Source: Parachlamydiales bacterium (lineage in GTDB: Bacteria > Chlamydiota > Chlamydiia > Chlamydiales > JABDDJ01). Taken from it: 64,000 nucleotides of DNA. Position 1 is the stretch's first letter. Every line of letters starts with the position of its first letter. Position numbers and translations under genes: made by a program. Below, piece after piece: positions 55,665 through 64,000 of this stretch. The notes under the pieces are model-generated. The model worked only from the letters and a program-made list of their open reading frames with translations. It was not told where the DNA came from and did not search any database. The stretch covers positions 625,630 through 689,629 of the forward strand of contig JBAZCF010000001.1 in NCBI GenBank assembly GCA_041671045.1, given 5' to 3'.

Positions 55665-57476
55665 ATGAAAATATTAGATGGTTTTTCCGCTTATTTTTCT
55701 TCCATTGCTACAAGTGGCCTGAAATCAGCTCAAGAGCTAGAGAAACACATTAAAGAAAATCCACAGAGTTTTTCGTACGGAGATGCGACCTTTCCAAAAT
55801 ACGAAGGCTATTATCAATCTAAAGGAAGCACGCAACGTAAGATAGTTGCTATTCCCTTAGCTATATTTTCAGGACTTGTTAAGTCCATATATCATCTTGC
55901 AAAAGCTATTTTCTACGGCATTCCTAGGGCTTGTATAGGGGATGGCTCACATTTTTTTGCTAACATTTATCGATTTACAAGGAATTTGGAAGAAGCTTTA
56001 GGTTGGATCGTCACCCTTTTTAATGACAAGAGAGGCTCTTACCTTATTCAAGAAAGTCTATTCCATAATGCGTGCTATTCCTATTTTGAAGAACAATTAA
56101 TGCGTTCTGTTTCTGGCTCAATAAGTTATAAGAGTCACTTTTCTTTTACCCTAGTTAACGGTGTAGAAATTCCTTATTTTATGGAAGCGCGGGAAATAAC
56201 CCTTCTAAACTTTTCTGAGATGGGGAATGAAGAGCAACAAGCAACAATCGAGAAATTTAAACTCAAAGACAGCATCGATGCTCTCGGAGGACAAGAAGCA
56301 TTTTTTCAGAAACTGACAGACGCTAATAAGAAAATGCTTGCTTTAGTTAACGTAATCGACCTGAAAATGAATATTAATACTTCCAAAACAAAATATGCTT
56401 TAGTAACGGATGAAGAATTTAGATCTCTAACATTGAATCAAGTTCAAGATGCTTCAACGGAGCAGATCACATTTATCTCTAAAAGATTAGAAGAATTTAG
56501 AGATGAACCGGCTCTAAGCAAAATTCCAGATGATATACTTTCTATCCCAGTAATTAAATTTAGAACTTTACCCGGCTCAAAGATTACTGATCTTGTTGAA
56601 ATAATTCCGGCCAATATTTTTTCATTTTTTACAGACATTCAGATCCAAGAAGTCGATCTTGTTAAAGCTTCCCAAGCTCAATTACAAAAGCTATTCAGAT
56701 ATATAGACGGTGTCGAAGAAAAAAGACGTTTTGCTCTTATGTCTTCTGATCAGGTTCAAGCCATTTTAAGTAAGCTAGATGAGTATAGTTTGAAGCTCAT
56801 CTCTGATGAACAGCTAAAAAAACTGGATTTAACGGTTTTATCTGGAAAACGCTTAGCTAAGTTATTTTGTTACATTGATGGTAAGGAAGAAAAAAGACGT
56901 TTTGCTCTTATGTCTTCTGATCAGGTTCAAGCCATTTTGAGTAAGCTAGATGAGTATAGTTTAAAGCTCATCTCTGATGAACAGCTAAAAAAACTGGATT
57001 TAACGGTTTTATCTGGAAAACGCTTAGCTAAGTTATTTTGTTACATTGATGGTAAGGAAGAGAAAAGACGTTTCGCACTTATTTCTTCAGATCAAGTAAA
57101 CGACATTCTGAGTATGCTGGATGACTATATTTTGAATCTAATCTCTGATGAACAATTTAAAGATTTGGAAATTTCTAAATTATCCATTGAACAGGTTAAT
57201 GCATTATTACCAACTTGGTCAAAGGATGCGATACGCGAAGAATGGAAGGAGAAATCTTTTAGTTATTCTTCAACTTACATAAATGGTAAACATACTGTGA
57301 GTGAGCAATTTGGCATTTCTGAAAAAGAAATTGAAAAAATTAGTTTAGAAAGAAAGAATGCTAATATCGCTAGATTTAAGATTTTAAGTCCCACCCAAAT
57401 TAATAGTATCAGATACAAATTGACGCAGGATAATCTTGAATTAATCGATTTACTAGAGGCAGCTCTCCCCAAATAA
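55665..57476 (+). CDS. Repeat protein sharing its N-terminal domain with the 42789-44600 protein
   Basis: 603 residues, ATG after TTTAGGACAAAT. Residues about 32-150 (FSYGDATFPKYEGYY ... SIYHLAKAIFYG ... FTRNLEEALGWIVTLF) are clearly homologous to the N-terminal part of the protein at 42789-44600, with conserved FxYG, LYH/IYHxxKAxF and RxLEExxGxxVxLF. The C-terminal half holds 57-residue repeats starting KRRFALMSSDQVQAILSKLD; two copies (56721-56891 and 56892-57062) are nearly identical in DNA and a third (57063-57233) has diverged. No leader. Probably a secreted or surface protein; role unknown. Confidence 0.7.
   Translation: MKILDGFSAYFSSIATSGLKSAQELEKHIKENPQSFSYGDATFPKYEGYYQSKGSTQRKIVAIPLAIFSGLVKSIYHLAKAIFYGIPRACIGDGSHFFANIYRFTRNLEEALGWIVTLFNDKRGSYLIQESLFHNACYSYFEEQLMRSVSGSISYKSHFSFTLVNGVEIPYFMEAREITLLNFSEMGNEEQQATIEKFKLKDSIDALGGQEAFFQKLTDANKKMLALVNVIDLKMNINTSKTKYALVTDEEFRSLTLNQVQDASTEQITFISKRLEEFRDEPALSKIPDDILSIPVIKFRTLPGSKITDLVEIIPANIFSFFTDIQIQEVDLVKASQAQLQKLFRYIDGVEEKRRFALMSSDQVQAILSKLDEYSLKLISDEQLKKLDLTVLSGKRLAKLFCYIDGKEEKRRFALMSSDQVQAILSKLDEYSLKLISDEQLKKLDLTVLSGKRLAKLFCYIDGKEEKRRFALISSDQVNDILSMLDDYILNLISDEQFKDLEISKLSIEQVNALLPTWSKDAIREEWKEKSFSYSSTYINGKHTVSEQFGISEKEIEKISLERKNANIARFKILSPTQINSIRYKLTQDNLELIDLLEAALPK
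56721..57233 (+). repeat. Three tandem 171-bp repeats
   Basis: Unit starts at 56721, 56892 and 57063, exactly 171 nt (57 codons) apart. The first two differ by only a few bases, the third by many. Unequal crossing-over or slippage recently duplicated copy 1/2. Older, more diverged copies lie just upstream (QLQKLFRYIDGVEE). Confidence 0.9.
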
Positions 57477-57512
57477 CAAGCTTACCAATCCCGTTGGCAA
57501 GTATTCTAAAAA

Positions 57513-57547
57513 GTCCACTCCTTGACTTGCAAAGTTTTGGAGTGGAC
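57513..57547 (+). terminator. Hairpin downstream of the repeat protein
   Basis: GTCCACTCC pairs with GGAGTGGAC (9 bp) around a 17-nt loop, about 35 nt after the stop. A second hairpin, GGCTGAAAA...TTTTCAGCC, lies at 57613-57636. Either can end transcription before the GMC gene. Confidence 0.5.
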
Positions 57548-57698
57548 ATCTGCTAAATATTAATTGCAGTCCTATCTCTTACTGTCAGTTATTTTCGTCA
57601 CTTTATCAAGAAGGCTGAAAATAGTTTTTTTCAGCCTCCGCCAATTCCTTGACAATTACAATTTTGTTATTGATAGTGCATTGCAGGAGAAATAAACT

Positions 57699-59441
57699 AT
57701 GAAGATTAAATTTATTATTTTCGCTTTAATAAGTGCTACAGTCAGCCTGTTTGGCGATCCAACTTCACCTTATCGATGCAAAATGTCGGGAAACGAACTA
57801 GAGGCAGACATCATAGTAGTTGGTGGTGGAGCGGCAGGTTGCGTATTGATGAGCGAACTATCAGAGAATGGTCTTTTTTCAGTAATAGGAATAGAGGGGG
57901 GACCAAATTTAACAAATGATCCGGCAATAGAAGCTGTGGGTCTCCCAGCATTCCTATTGGCTGGGACAGGAAAACCTAAGTATTTTTGGCCGGGATGGAA
58001 TCAAACCTTACCAATGCCGGGGCTTAATGGCCGAACAAGTGACTGGACAACAGGAATGCTGTTGGGCGGTGGCTCATCGATAAACGGATTATACTATGGG
58101 CGTGGGTCGAACGCCGTGTACTCACGCTGGGAAGAAGTTTCAGGTAGTAGCAATTGGAGTCTCGACAATATTCTGGCAACCTTCAAAGCTCTTGAGAACT
58201 ACCAAGGACTGACAATCACATCAGAGGCACGAGGAGTCAATGGTCCTGTCAATATACTACAGACACCTACCGTATCGCAGGTAACCTCGCAAGTACTATT
58301 GCCCGCTTCACAGGCAGCGTTTCCTGGAATTCCAACTGTGGCGGACTACAATGATCCGAGTGTGGCGAATTGTATAGCCCCTCGTTCTCAGTGGTTTATT
58401 GATCCTACAGGTACCAAGCGAGTGAGCAGCGCGACAGCATATTTAAATAGCACGGTAATGACGCCAGAAGGTCAAGGAGTTAATGGACACAAACTGTTTA
58501 TGCTCTTAGATTCTGTAGCTGTGAAAATAGTATTCGATAAACATGGACGTGCCAAAAAAGTAAAATATATGAAGGACGGTCAACTCTTCGTAGCACGAGC
58601 TCGGAAAGCCGTTGTTTTGGCGAGTGGCGTCAACAGTAGCAAGTTGCTACAGCTTTCGGGCATAGGACCGTCGCAAGCGCTAAAGAATGCAGGAATTAAG
58701 CCCGTTTTTATCAATGAGAATGTAGGAAAACATCTCCAAAACCATCCGCTCATTTTTATTACGATGCTTGCAGACCCCACAATTAGTGGTATACCACCTG
58801 GAGCTCCGTACGCATTTACTATCAATAATGTCTACTTGCCAGCAGTGGGCGGTAGTTCCAGCGACCCACGAATGCTACAGATTTTGTTTGAATACATACC
58901 GGCTACCGCACAGACACCTCCGCTATTAGCCATTGGATTTGATCTTTTGAACCCCGTGAGTGAGGGGAGTGTCATAATCCAAAGCGATAATTCATTTCAG
59001 ATAGCCGCAGCGGATGACGGTTTTTACCAAAATCCTGTAGACCTAGCGAATATGAAGAGTGCCGTCTCGGTCTATATTCGCGCTCTGCTAGATCAATTAA
59101 ATATCCTGTACCCATTTCCTTCGCCATATTTTAAACCCATTTTAAGTGACCCGATCAATTTAGTCATTCTATCTGGCTATAATGACGCAGTGGTTGAGCA
59201 GTACGTGAAAAATAATAGTAATCTTTCACTTGATATACACCACTTTGTATCACACTGTAAAATGGCTCGTTTGGAGGCCGGAGGTGTGGTAGATGGCGAC
59301 ACACGTGTCTATGGCACAAAGAACGTTTTTGTAGCTGACAACTCCATTTGTCCCGTGATACCTGATATTAATACTACAGGACCAGCTATGATGATCGGAT
59401 TACGGAGTAGCGAAATTCTGAAACATGTCTTGCGCAAATGA
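57699..59441 (+). CDS. Exported GMC oxidoreductase
   Basis: 580 residues of the glucose-methanol-choline FAD oxidoreductase family. A signal peptide (MKIKFIIFALISATVSLFGD) precedes the FAD-binding IIVVGGGAAGCVLMSELSE (39-57), then GGGSSINGLYYGRG and the C-terminal end with H519 (SHCKM) and N558 (NTTGPAMMIG) at the catalytic His/Asn positions. It oxidises an alcohol group; the substrate is unknown. It is coupled by a 4-nt overlap (ATGA) to an outer membrane protein gene. AGGAGAAAT ribosome site. Export of a GMC enzyme is unusual, as FAD must be loaded before or after transport. Confidence 0.88.
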   Translation: MKIKFIIFALISATVSLFGDPTSPYRCKMSGNELEADIIVVGGGAAGCVLMSELSENGLFSVIGIEGGPNLTNDPAIEAVGLPAFLLAGTGKPKYFWPGWNQTLPMPGLNGRTSDWTTGMLLGGGSSINGLYYGRGSNAVYSRWEEVSGSSNWSLDNILATFKALENYQGLTITSEARGVNGPVNILQTPTVSQVTSQVLLPASQAAFPGIPTVADYNDPSVANCIAPRSQWFIDPTGTKRVSSATAYLNSTVMTPEGQGVNGHKLFMLLDSVAVKIVFDKHGRAKKVKYMKDGQLFVARARKAVVLASGVNSSKLLQLSGIGPSQALKNAGIKPVFINENVGKHLQNHPLIFITMLADPTISGIPPGAPYAFTINNVYLPAVGGSSSDPRMLQILFEYIPATAQTPPLLAIGFDLLNPVSEGSVIIQSDNSFQIAAADDGFYQNPVDLANMKSAVSVYIRALLDQLNILYPFPSPYFKPILSDPINLVILSGYNDAVVEQYVKNNSNLSLDIHHFVSHCKMARLEAGGVVDGDTRVYGTKNVFVADNSICPVIPDINTTGPAMMIGLRSSEILKHVLRK

Positions 59442-60103
59442 AAAATAACAATATGATAATCAACATGAAAAAAAATATTCTGCTGCTTTTAACTTCACTC
59501 TTATTTTTCATGGCAGCTGATGTACAAGCTCAAGAAAGGTGTTATAAGCGCTCCTGCTGTATTAAAGGGACGAATTTTTATGCTAAGATTTTGGGCGGCG
59601 CTAATTTCTTACAAAACATTGAAATCTCAGAAAACAAATCCACATATCAACCTGGGTATATTATTGCAGGTTCGTTAGGTTATTGTTGGCGTTATGGCTT
59701 ACGTTTGGAAGGTGAATATGCTTTTAGAAGAAATGCAATAAGCAAAATCCATTTCTTTGGAGAGGGCCATTCCAATCATGGACATTTCCAAGCTTCCTCA
59801 TATATGGCCAATCTATTATGGGATTTGCCATTATCTTCATGGAGGTGTGCATTTTGGAATATCCAACCTTTTATTGGGGTTGGCATAGGTTATGATTTCC
59901 AACAAGTGCATTCCTCAAATTCTCGTATTATTTTTAACCAAAACTGGAACCATCTTTCTTGGCAGGCGATGGCAGGGTTAGCCTATCCGATCTTCTGCAA
60001 TACAGAGATTTCTTTGGAATACAAATTCCATCAGGGAGGCTGTCATTTTTATAACCATTCCGTCGGAGTTGGGGTCGTATATAAGTTTGGCTTCTTAAGG
60101 TAG
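59438..60103 (+). CDS. Small outer membrane beta-barrel protein
   Basis: 221 residues from 59438, but the best signal peptide starts at the ATG at 59465 (MKKNILLLLTSLLFFMAADV). Strand-like segments (IIAGSLGYCWRYGLRLEGEY, WNIQPFIGVGIGYDF, YPIFCNTEISLEYKFH) resemble opacity/OmpA-type 8-strand barrels and the last residues are VVYKFGFLR. It overlaps the GMC stop by four bases, so it is made together with that enzyme. No ligand is known. Confidence 0.72.
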   Translation: MKNNNMIINMKKNILLLLTSLLFFMAADVQAQERCYKRSCCIKGTNFYAKILGGANFLQNIEISENKSTYQPGYIIAGSLGYCWRYGLRLEGEYAFRRNAISKIHFFGEGHSNHGHFQASSYMANLLWDLPLSSWRCAFWNIQPFIGVGIGYDFQQVHSSNSRIIFNQNWNHLSWQAMAGLAYPIFCNTEISLEYKFHQGGCHFYNHSVGVGVVYKFGFLR

Positions 60104-60130
60104 GTTTGGGGTCAAGCCGATCGAGTAGAA

Positions 60131-60155
60131 GAAGCGGTAAGACCGCTTCCTTTAT
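60131..60155 (+). terminator. Rho-independent terminator after the GMC operon
   Basis: GAAGCGGT-AAG-ACCGCTTC (8-bp stem, 3-nt loop) followed by CTTTATTT, about 28 nt past the stop at 60103. A good intrinsic terminator. Confidence 0.75.
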
Positions 60156-60421
60156 TTGGACCCTCAGTGTTCTATGGATTTAGGTCTCATTTTCTGATAA
60201 AGAAGGCTTAGGTGAAGCTGGATTTGCAGCTGCTTTGTCAAACTGGCTAAATACCATTTTTTCAGAGAAATGAGTGTCAGAAATAAACCATTCATGAAAC
60301 AACGTCCATCCGTATATTGTATAAAGAAACTCACTAATGTAAACAGTTATATTTAGAACAATAATAATTATTTACTTTAAAACTTAGTTGATATATGCTT
60401 CTTCTTTAATAGAGGAAAATT

Positions 60422-61900
60422 ATGAGTTGTACTAGATATATTACAAACATTATTACTTCAAATGATAGCCCCATAGATAAGTGGGGCAACTATTTGATGC
60501 AACCTATTACAAGACTTTGGGAGCTAAAAACTGGGACAAAACAAGTTCGCGAATTCTTTGTGGAGAAAAAAACGCAAGCCCTTTTTGAAAGCTTTTCGGA
60601 ATCCACCGAATTAACAACGCAACGCATTTTCTTTGACGTCTTGCTAGCTATTCCCTTTACCATTGCAGGAGCAATCTGCAAGTTTCTAGCTACTACTTTT
60701 AATCCACAGGTGGCTAAAAACTACCAAGAGCTGTTTGCTTCCACACTATTGTTAGAACCAGAAAATATCGACTTTTTAGTAAGCACGAACAAAATTGAAA
60801 TCAGACAGGCCGATAGCCGTTATCAAAGTACCTCCATAAAAATTTCTTTATTCCCAAATATTGTACTGAAAATTCTCAGCAATTTAAGTATCACAGATAT
60901 TAAAAATGTGCGACTCGTTAGCAAAGGCTTCCGAACTCTCACCGACTCAAATATTGGAAGAGAAGATACAGAGCTTTATCGAAAAACCCACTTAAAAGGT
61001 TTATCTTTAGATCCTAAAATCACACCCAGCTATAGATCGATAATTTTCTCCTACCAGAATCACATCCGAGAATTTAATTATCAGAGACTTAAAGAGATTT
61101 TTGGAGACATCAACAACATTTTCTATCTAAAGGTTTATCAAACAACCCCCTCCGAACACGGAGTTATTCAAGATGTGGACGCACTTGCCCATAGGGAGGA
61201 TTTCGAAGCTTATCCGCCTGTCTTCAGACTACGATTCAAAAGAGATAACAATCTCACTAAAGAAGTTTTTGTCATAAAATACTCCCTTTTTGTGCCCAAA
61301 GAATATGATGAATCTGCCCATGACAAAGTTTGGCACGATTGTTTAGTGCTCTCACCACCTGATAGAACAATAAATAAATGGAAAGTAAACGATCTTCGTC
61401 ATCCGGATCATCTACCAAAAATTGACTCTCAATCATCTCGAAGTGCTTATAATTATCAAGAATTTCCAAGATCTCCCACAGAGCCGCACCAGTCACAACT
61501 CTATCGTCAAACATTTACGTCATACACTCTTGATGAAGAATCTATTACCAAAGTTCGCCTGCGCAATCTTATTGAGAACAAAACAGTGGGATTTTATGAT
61601 CAAAGAAAAATAAGAAAAAACAACACATTTGTCCCCTCATTTATCTATGAAAGTTCACAAAGAAGCTCTAAAAACAAAGGACGCTTGTTTTTAAGCCTTC
61701 CTGTCAAATTAGGGCACGTCCCTGTCACTGACTTCAAATTCACCATACAACGACTTCCAGCACCCTCGCAACTCTACGTAGATCCGCAGGGAGCGATTAC
61801 AAGGCTTAGTCCGAACGACTCACTCTACGAGGCTGATAGAGGCGGTGCTCTTGAAATGCTCACATTCGAATCTGCTGAAACCAGTACAGTTAAGGGCTAA
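60422..61900 (+). CDS. F-box-like protein, candidate secreted effector
   Basis: 492 residues, ATG after GAGGAAAATT. Residues about 141-180 (ISLFPNIVLKILSNLSITDI then KNVRLVSKGFRTLTD) fit the eukaryotic F-box pattern LPxxxLxxIlxxLxxxDlxxxrlVsKxf. In amoebae-associated bacteria such F-box proteins couple host SCF ubiquitin ligases to targets; here this is inference. An upstream hydrophobic stretch (about 70-92, FFDVLLAIPFTIAGAICKFL) may be a membrane anchor. The rest, about 190-492, has no known fold. Confidence 0.72.
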   Translation: MSCTRYITNIITSNDSPIDKWGNYLMQPITRLWELKTGTKQVREFFVEKKTQALFESFSESTELTTQRIFFDVLLAIPFTIAGAICKFLATTFNPQVAKNYQELFASTLLLEPENIDFLVSTNKIEIRQADSRYQSTSIKISLFPNIVLKILSNLSITDIKNVRLVSKGFRTLTDSNIGREDTELYRKTHLKGLSLDPKITPSYRSIIFSYQNHIREFNYQRLKEIFGDINNIFYLKVYQTTPSEHGVIQDVDALAHREDFEAYPPVFRLRFKRDNNLTKEVFVIKYSLFVPKEYDESAHDKVWHDCLVLSPPDRTINKWKVNDLRHPDHLPKIDSQSSRSAYNYQEFPRSPTEPHQSQLYRQTFTSYTLDEESITKVRLRNLIENKTVGFYDQRKIRKNNTFVPSFIYESSQRSSKNKGRLFLSLPVKLGHVPVTDFKFTIQRLPAPSQLYVDPQGAITRLSPNDSLYEADRGGALEMLTFESAETSTVKG

Positions 61901-62296
61901 GTACATGTTACGACAGCTTACAAAAGAACTTGCTACTAAAAAAGATTGAAGTAAAATTATTTCACACTATTCTGTCGAAGATGTTTGCTTCTCGCTTAAC
62001 TTTAGTAATGCGATGCATTTAGTAGAACATCTTTTTTACGATAATATCCAAGATGACGTAAGCCAACAATATACTTTAAACCTGGGCTTTGAAATAAAGG
62101 ACCATTTTATTAATGAGTGGCGAGCAGATTGGAAAAATGAGGTTTTCTTAGGTGGACTTTGCTCTATGCCTTGGCGTTATGATGAACAATACTTATGCTA
62201 TTAGAAAACTCTGGACAAGTTAGAAACCCAGGGTCTTTTGATTAAAATTTCTTGATGCTAATCTCTCTTTAAATTTTCATATCTGTTTTACTCAAC
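61901..62296. other. Gap with a short hypothetical or relic reading frame
   Basis: One frame is open from 61950 to 62204 (SHYSVEDVCFSLNFSNAMHL ... GGLCSMPWRYDEQYLCY), preceded by a stop at 61947. There is no good start and no family; it looks like the tail of a lost gene. The rest leads into the transposase relic. Confidence 0.45.
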
Positions 62297-63033
62297 ATGG
62301 AGACAGATATGAATGCTAAAGGTATCAAAGAGGAGCCCTATGATGATGCAAGAGAGATTGATTTAGAGGAATTTAAAAGGTATTTAGAAAAAATTACCCA
62401 TCCCATTCAAGATCCTCGTGCAAAAGACAACCAAAGGCATAGCCTTTTACTCTAATAGCTATCATCTTCTGCGCCATTGTAGGAGGTGCCAATAGCATTA
62501 GTGCTATTTATCGTTATGCCTCTTCCAAGCGAAAATGGTTAATGACATGGTTAGATTTGAGATATGACGTACCCTCGTACGATACATTCTGGTGGTTACT
62601 TGTTCGTCTCGATCCCTCTCAAACTGAAATGCTTTTTCGCAATTGGTCTGCCACTCTTTCCAAAGATGAAGTTGAAGACCTAATCGCAATTGACGGCAAG
62701 CGAGTCAGAGGCGCATCAAATAAAAAAAATCAGCCTGATTCTCTTCTTTATATGGTGTCTGCTTGGTCTTCGGGAAGAAGTCTTGTTCTAGGTCAAGTGA
62801 AAACGGAAACAAAGTCGAATGAAATAACAGCAATTCCATAGCTTATTCGGGCTCTTGATATTAAAGGCGCAACGATCACAATAGATGCAATGGGATGCCA
62901 AAAAGAGATTGCGAGGATTATCGTAGAGAAAGAAGCAAATTATGTTCTGATGGTCAAAGATAACCAGCCAACATTGTTCGACGAAATTCAAAACTATTTT
63001 GAACATGCGGAGAGTCTCCAACACAATACTTAA
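62297..63033 (+). pseudogene. ISAs1-family transposase, broken
   Basis: The chain reads METDMNAKGIKEEPYDDARE, then after a frameshift near 62450 AIIFCAIVGGANSISAIYRY, IAIDGKRVRGASN, LVLGQVKTETKSNEITAIP, a TAG stop at 62839-62841, and DIKGATITIDAMGCQKEIAR up to 63033. These are the DDE-transposase segments of ISAs1/YhhI-type elements. At least two inactivating changes and a cut-off C-terminus make it dead. Confidence 0.88.
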
Positions 63034-63116
63034 CCACAACAAAAGGTATAATCAAATATGCTAAGGATGGTAAAGTACATGTTATACCATCTGATCCGAA
63101 CGCTATAATCAAGTAA
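63014..63116 (+). pseudogene. C-terminal tail of a polymorphic toxin
   Basis: In one frame the sequence reads TTTKGIIKYAKDGKVHVIPS then DPNAIIK and stops at 63114-63116. The GxxKYxKDGKxHVIP pattern is typical of the last residues of nuclease toxins of Rhs/CDI-type polymorphic toxin systems. The toxin's main part is missing: it is joined directly to the transposase relic. A candidate immunity gene starts 12 nt later, the usual toxin-immunity spacing. Confidence 0.55.
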
Positions 63117-63128
63117 GATTTTTATCAA

Positions 63129-63416
63129 ATGAATATGCAAAATCATTTAACAACTATAACAAATTGGATAATTAGCGATCTTAAATCTAATAAAATTAGA
63201 GCTGTTGATGCTATATGGGAAGAAGATGAACACACGGCATCTTTATCATTTTATATTGACGGCGAGATTACAGAAGAAGAACTAGAAGACTTTTCTATAG
63301 CTTGTGCAGAAATTATCGCACATTGCTCAAATGGATTATTGGAAGAAAATTTCATAAGATGGGATTATCCAAATCCACTTCCTGATAATGAGTTTTGGGC
63401 GTATAAAACAGATTAA
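63129..63416 (+). CDS. Putative immunity protein of a polymorphic toxin
   Basis: 95 residues, acidic (SFYIDGEITEEELEDFSIAC, LEENFIRWDYPNPLPDNEF). Small acidic proteins with a RxDYPxPLP-like end are common as immunity proteins next to polymorphic toxins. It starts 12 nt after the toxin tail, which supports the reading, though the family is not named here. It would bind and block the nuclease; with the toxin broken it may now protect against others ('orphan immunity'). Confidence 0.55.
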   Translation: MNMQNHLTTITNWIISDLKSNKIRAVDAIWEEDEHTASLSFYIDGEITEEELEDFSIACAEIIAHCSNGLLEENFIRWDYPNPLPDNEFWAYKTD

Positions 63417-63513
63417 AAAAATCTCATATAGTTAATTTAACGTTTTCTTAGGTGCAAGAAGTACGCTAGGTTTCCTGTGAGAGTAAAAAGGAGTAAAAAA
63501 TTTTTTTAATCCG

Positions 63514-63813
63514 TTAAGAATGAGCAGAGGCGTGAATGATTTTTGCTAGAGTTTTTATAGTTGGATTTCTTCTTTTAAAAAAATTATATGCAGTAGAGCG
63601 AGGAACGTTTGCTTCTTTTAAAAACTGTGTTTTATTTAAAGCATAAAGATAACTTTCGATAATCTCTAATACACCGTCTGTATCATTTTCAATAAAACAT
63701 TGCATAATAGCAGCACCCATTTTATTGGTGTCTAATAAATTTTGAACTGGGTTGTATTCCTTTACGGCATCCTCTTTAAGATTAAAGATCTTTTCGGAAT
63801 TATCTTTAGCCAT
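63514..63813 (-). CDS. HTH antitoxin-like protein
   Basis: 99 residues with a C-terminal HTH: LNKTQFLKEANVPRSTAYNF and RNPTIKTLAKIIHASA, similar to addiction-module antidote proteins (HigA-like). The start follows AAAGG about 5 nt upstream. No toxin gene is next to it on this side, so it is an orphan or its partner is lost. Confidence 0.7.
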   Translation of the reverse strand: MAKDNSEKIFNLKEDAVKEYNPVQNLLDTNKMGAAIMQCFIENDTDGVLEIIESYLYALNKTQFLKEANVPRSTAYNFFKRRNPTIKTLAKIIHASAHS

Positions 63814-63868
63814 TGGTTTAACCTTTCTTTGTGAGTTTTGTTTTTTTGAGGAATATGCTTTTCGCTTT

Positions 63869-64000
63869 GGCCTTGTTGCACAATAGGCCTGACACCGAAA
63901 TTAAAAGTGGTATGTAAATAAAAAATGCATGAGATAGTCTGTTTCCGACTAAAGAGAACAGGATCTACCTCATGCAAACTGAAGCGACTTATAACATTCG
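63869..64000 (+). mobile_element. Left end of an insertion sequence, cut by window edge
   Basis: GGCC-TTGTTGCACAATA-GGCC at 63869-63889 looks like an IS5/IS6-type terminal region, and an ATG at 63972 opens a frame MQTEATYNI that runs off the window. This fits the start of an IS transposase gene. The family cannot be settled from nine codons. Confidence 0.4.

Overview
The window looks like part of the chromosome of an environmental (amoeba-associated) member of the Chlamydiales. This is inferred from the gene set, not from a marker-gene search. The hallmarks are a short RodZ without a periplasmic domain, RNase HIII, secreted eukaryote-like proteins (leucine-rich repeat, F-box), cysteine-bearing beta-barrel outer membrane proteins, and many lineage-type hypothetical proteins. 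No complete tRNA, rRNA or CRISPR array was seen. The species cannot be named from this sequence alone.

Layout. 1-7.0 kb: the 5' part of a large leucine-rich-repeat protein running off the left edge, two exported hypothetical proteins, a three-gene toxin-antitoxin locus of the HipB-HipS-HipT type with a palindromic operator, a hypothetical protein and a Nudix hydrolase. 7.0-18.5 kb: a decaying accessory island. It starts next to a 3' fragment of tRNA-Thr(CGU), a typical attachment site. It holds an AAA ATPase and a broken copy of it, an orphan solute-binding protein, a P450-TetR pair with a perfect palindromic operator, an acetyltransferase grafted on an AlbA_2/Schlafen-type pseudogene, the Pnkp-Hen1 RNA-repair pair, and a DUF3987-like relic. 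18.5-27 kb: a thioredoxin-fold protein, a TIGR01777 epimerase, and a czcCBA-type heavy-metal efflux operon with a polytopic membrane protein at its end. 27-41.7 kb: an internally duplicated protein, two beta-barrel proteins, recN, rnhC, the kdpFABC K+ pump with a kdpD whose phospho-acceptor histidine is gone, then rodZ and a DUF368 (lipid-carrier flippase family) gene.

41.7-64 kb: a frameshifted hypothetical gene, a large repeat protein, a truncated serine recombinase, truA, two marC-family genes, a photolyase whose end is overlapped by a convergent gene, valS, a second large repeat protein sharing an N-terminal domain with the first, a secreted GMC oxidoreductase coupled to an outer membrane protein, and an F-box protein. 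The right end is mobile DNA: a broken ISAs1-type transposase, a polymorphic-toxin tail with a candidate immunity gene, an orphan HTH antitoxin, and the start of another insertion sequence.

How it fits together. The core genes (valS, truA, recN, rnhC, rodZ/DUF368) are housekeeping. The kdp and czc operons handle potassium scavenging and metal detoxification, as an intracellular bacterium inside an amoeba may need. The LRR, F-box and two repeat proteins are candidate host-interaction proteins. The remaining islands carry toxin-antitoxin, RNA-repair and mobile-element debris.
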